Shown: one piece after another, positions 61,609-64,000 of the stretch
Position numbering within the stretch: the stretch's first letter is position 1
Layout: every line of letters begins with the position of its first letter
NCBI RefSeq assembly: GCF_003253565.1
Contig: NZ_QKUF01000001.1
Span: forward strand, 1 to 64,000
From: Thermosporothrix hazakensis
Lineage (GTDB): Bacteria; Chloroflexota; Ktedonobacteria; Ktedonobacterales; Ktedonobacteraceae
Length of the DNA: 64,000 bases
Direction: 5' to 3'
Translations under genes and position numbers: made by a program
Notes under the pieces: model-generated
Databases searched by the model: none
Seen by the model: the letters and a program-made list of their open reading frames with translations, nothing else
What the model was told of the DNA's origin: nothing

Positions 61609-63354
61609 GTGGAGAACGAAGTTACAATCCGAATCGGAGGCGAATCGGGTGAAGGTGTTATATCCGGAGGCGACATCCTGGCATTGGCTGCCGCCCGCTG
61701 GGGATACCATGTCTATACCTTCAGAACGTTCCCGGCCGAGATTCTCGGCGGCCCCTGTATGTTCCAGGTGCGCATCAGCGATCACCCGGTAAAATCTATG
61801 GGTGATTATGCCGACGTGCTCATCTGCTTGAACAAAGAGGCCTATGAACGCAATGTGAGCGATCTGCGCCACGGTGGCGTGCTGGTCTATGATCCAGCAG
61901 ATTTTACTCCCGAGACAGGCGACTTCATCACCTACGCAATCCCGTTCAACCAGATTGCGCGTAAGGAAGTACAGCTCTTCCAGACCAAGAACGTCGTCAT
62001 GCTTGGAGCGATCGCGACGCTGTTCGGGCCTCCGATTGAAGCGATTACCCAGGTGGTACAATCCAAGCTGTCTAAGTCGCGCAAAGCCAACCCGGTTCTG
62101 ATGGAAAAGAACATGCTGGCACTGGACATTGCGCAGAAATACGTGCGGGAAAACATTTCCAAACATGACCCTTATCTGCTAGGCGCAGTCGAGAAGGCAG
62201 ATCGAGTCGTGCTCAACGGAAATCAGGCAGTTGTCGCGGGCGCACTTGCCGCCAGATGCCGCTTCTTCGCAGGTTATCCAATCACACCCGCCAGCGATAT
62301 CATGGAAGCGATGGCAAAAGAGCTTCCCCTTGTCGGAGGGACCTTCCTTCAGGCAGAAGACGAGATGGCCGCGCTGGCCGCGGTGCTTGGAGCCTCATTC
62401 GGTGGCGCACGCGCCATGACAGCGACCTCCGGCCCTGGTTTCTCGCTGATGACCGAGTTGATCGGCCTTTCCTCAATGGCCGAGCTTCCCGCCGTCATCG
62501 TCGACGCCCAGCGGGCTGGTCCAAGTACCGGCATGCCCACAAAAATGGAGCAATCAGACCTGAGCTTTGCCCTGCATGCAGGCCACGGCGATACCCCGCG
62601 CATGATCGTGGCACCGGCCGATGTTGCCGACTGCTATGAACTGATGATCCTGGCCTTTAATATGGCAGAGCGCTATCAGATGCCCGTCATTTTCCTGACT
62701 GACCAGTCTCTAACGGCCCGCGTTGAGAGCGTTGATAGACATATCTTTAAACCCGGAGAGATCTGGGAGCGCCTCAAACCTGAAGCCACCGAGGAGACAG
62801 AGGAAAAGACCCCTGTTGGCGCCCCTGGCTTTGCCCGCTTTGCCTATACTGCCAGCGGTGTTTCACCGATGACCGCGCCCGGAGCCGGAGCCGCCCCCTA
62901 TGTCGCGACCGGTCTGGAGCACGATGAGTATGGGCACCCTGACTACGAACCAGAAGACCATACAGCCATGATGGAAAAGCGCTTCCGCAAGCTGCTGACT
63001 GCCGCCGAGGAGCTGCCCAAACCCGTACGCTATGGCGATGCAGATGCAACCATTGGACTGATCGGGTGGGGCTCAACCGAGGGCACCATTCAGGAGGCAG
63101 TGGATCGCGCACGTGCTAAGGGATATAAAGTGGCATCTCTGCATCTCAAGATTCTGTCACCATTGCCTGACCGCACGATCAAAGAGTTCATCCATTCGGT
63201 TCAGAAGGTGATTGTGCCCGAGTGTAACTACTCCGGTCAATTGGCGAATCTGCTCGGTGCAAAGTACGGTCTTCAGGCGACCCGCGTGAATAAGTTCGGT
63301 GGTATCCCCTTCACCGCTGGCGAAATTCTCCGGGCCATTGAGGAGGTTTGTTAA
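61609..63354 (+). CDS. korA: 2-oxoacid:ferredoxin oxidoreductase, fused gamma-alpha subunit
   Basis: With the beta subunit oxidises 2-oxoglutarate (or another 2-oxoacid) and CoA to acyl-CoA, CO2 and reduced ferredoxin. 581 residues: an N-terminal gamma domain (RIGGESGEGVISGGDILA to about 185), then the alpha pyrimidine-binding domain with FFAGYPITPASDIMEAMAKEL (shown by its core AGYPITPASDIMEAM) and a C-terminal domain II. No ferredoxin-type Cys clusters, as in the KorAB two-subunit class, which favours 2-oxoglutarate. GTG start with GAGGGAG eight bases upstream. korB begins three bases after the stop. SucCD, encoded elsewhere in this window, would use the succinyl-CoA product. Confidence 0.93.
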   Translation: MENEVTIRIGGESGEGVISGGDILALAAARWGYHVYTFRTFPAEILGGPCMFQVRISDHPVKSMGDYADVLICLNKEAYERNVSDLRHGGVLVYDPADFTPETGDFITYAIPFNQIARKEVQLFQTKNVVMLGAIATLFGPPIEAITQVVQSKLSKSRKANPVLMEKNMLALDIAQKYVRENISKHDPYLLGAVEKADRVVLNGNQAVVAGALAARCRFFAGYPITPASDIMEAMAKELPLVGGTFLQAEDEMAALAAVLGASFGGARAMTATSGPGFSLMTELIGLSSMAELPAVIVDAQRAGPSTGMPTKMEQSDLSFALHAGHGDTPRMIVAPADVADCYELMILAFNMAERYQMPVIFLTDQSLTARVESVDRHIFKPGEIWERLKPEATEETEEKTPVGAPGFARFAYTASGVSPMTAPGAGAAPYVATGLEHDEYGHPDYEPEDHTAMMEKRFRKLLTAAEELPKPVRYGDADATIGLIGWGSTEGTIQEAVDRARAKGYKVASLHLKILSPLPDRTIKEFIHSVQKVIVPECNYSGQLANLLGAKYGLQATRVNKFGGIPFTAGEILRAIEEVC

Positions 63355-63357
63355 ACA

Positions 63358-64000
63358 ATGACGCAAACGATCATAAATCCCACCCCGAAGGACTATAAAA
63401 GCACGGTTAAACCGACATGGTGTCCGGGATGTGGAGACTTTGGTGTGCTGAACGCAACCCTGCGCGGTATTTCTGGCATGAAACTTGCTCCAGATCAGAC
63501 CGTAGTGGTTTCCGGTATCGGCTGCTCAAGTCGCTTCCCGCACTTCATGAAGACCTTCGGCTTTCACAGCGTCCACGGTCGTGCCCTGCCTGTCGCTCAG
63601 GGATTGAAAATGGCGCGCCCGGATCTCACGGTTGTTGCCGTTGGCGGTGATGGAGACTTCTTCAGCATTGGCGCTGGTCATCTGGTTCACGCCGCCCTCC
63701 GCAACATTGACATCACAGTCGTCGTGATGGATAACGAGATCTACGGCCTGACCAAAGGGCAAACCTCTCCGACGTCGCCGCATGGCCATGTGACCAAATC
63801 GACGCCATACGGCCTGATGGCCTCGCAGTTCAATCCGCTGCTCACCGCACTCTCGCTCAACGTGAGCTTTGTGGCTCGCGGCTATTCCGCCAAGCCCAAA
63901 GAGCTGGCAGCATTGATCGAGCAGGGTATTCAGCACAAGGGCTTCTCCTTCATCCATGCGCTTAGCCCCTGCCCGACGTTCTACCATACCTTTGATGCCT
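63358..64000 (+). CDS. korB: 2-oxoacid:ferredoxin oxidoreductase, beta subunit (partial, cut by window end)
   Basis: The frame stays open to the right edge, giving the first 214 residues. PTWCPGCGDFGVL near residue 21 provides Cys ligands of the [4Fe-4S] cluster, with another Cys in SGIGCSSRFPH. The thiamine diphosphate motif is VGGDGDFFSIGAGHLVHAAL, closing with MDNEIYGLTKGQTSPTS, as in KorB/PorB proteins. AGGAGG lies about ten bases before the ATG. It follows korA by three bases, so the two are co-translated. Full length is usually 280-340 residues, so about a third is missing here. Confidence 0.95.
   Translation, partial: MTQTIINPTPKDYKSTVKPTWCPGCGDFGVLNATLRGISGMKLAPDQTVVVSGIGCSSRFPHFMKTFGFHSVHGRALPVAQGLKMARPDLTVVAVGGDGDFFSIGAGHLVHAALRNIDITVVVMDNEIYGLTKGQTSPTSPHGHVTKSTPYGLMASQFNPLLTALSLNVSFVARGYSAKPKELAALIEQGIQHKGFSFIHALSPCPTFYHTFDA

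Overview
The window reads as a chromosomal segment of a Chloroflexota bacterium, most probably of the Ktedonobacteria type. This is inferred from the gene mix, not from a phylogenetic search. The mix is two eukaryotic-type Ser/Thr kinases plus a PP2C phosphatase, a CHAT-NTPase-TPR protein, a class III cyclase with GAF and PAS domains, a SigR-like/RsrA-like pair, a PPi-type phosphofructokinase, a KorAB ferredoxin oxidoreductase, and a scattered cell-wall gene pair (murE-mraY). Base composition is GC-rich but moderate, intergenic spacers are AT-richer, and TTG/GTG starts are frequent. No prophage, insertion sequence or CRISPR array was seen.

Layout. 1-925: the 5' end of a leftward 16S rRNA gene with a long leader and at least three stacked sigma70-type promoters, divergent from cysE. 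926-11519: mostly rightward metabolism. It holds serine acetyltransferase, a leftward nucleoside hydrolase, then PPi-phosphofructokinase-deoB-GNAT-phosphomannomutase with translational overlaps, then sucC-sucD-AcuC-like deacetylase-GNAT. 11505-17876: a leftward signalling block of response regulator, membrane histidine kinase, NDUFA9-like SDR and GAF/PAS/cyclase. 18155-25792: rightward GH57 glucanotransferase, glutamine-amidotransferase-like protein, PP2C phosphatase, CAP-domain lipoprotein and an (alpha/alpha)6 glycosidase. 25827-36724: an FtsH-like protease, two alpha/beta-hydrolase peptidases (CocE and S9), Tex and a membrane-anchored Ser/Thr kinase. 37117-46602: sigma70-family factor, second Ser/Thr kinase, HEAT-repeat protein, CcdA, a DUF2085 membrane protein, zinc anti-sigma factor, a small repeat protein, SigR-like ECF sigma and a queuosine-salvage enzyme. 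46720-50340: murE and an unusually extended mraY. 50410-60851: leftward CHAT/NTPase/TPR protein, ObgE, two Dps paralogues, type II NADH dehydrogenase, tRNA-Ile(CAU) and a DUF5671 membrane protein. 61609-64000: korA and the start of korB, cut by the window end, behind a long and structured leader.

How the genes may work together. The deoB/nucleoside hydrolase/PPi-PFK group links nucleoside salvage to sugar phosphate metabolism. SucCD and KorAB are neighbouring steps of the 2-oxoacid/TCA route, at opposite ends of the window. An AcuC-like deacetylase and a GNAT immediately downstream of sucCD suggest control by protein acylation. CcdA, a zinc-thiol anti-sigma factor, a SigR-like sigma, two Dps proteins and NDH-2 give a redox/thiol-stress theme. 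The most unusual items are the CHAT protease-like/NTPase/TPR protein with a zinc ribbon placed between its catalytic His and Cys, the MraY with about 230 extra cytosolic residues and altered loops, and the korAB leader with a palindrome and an attenuator-like hairpin.
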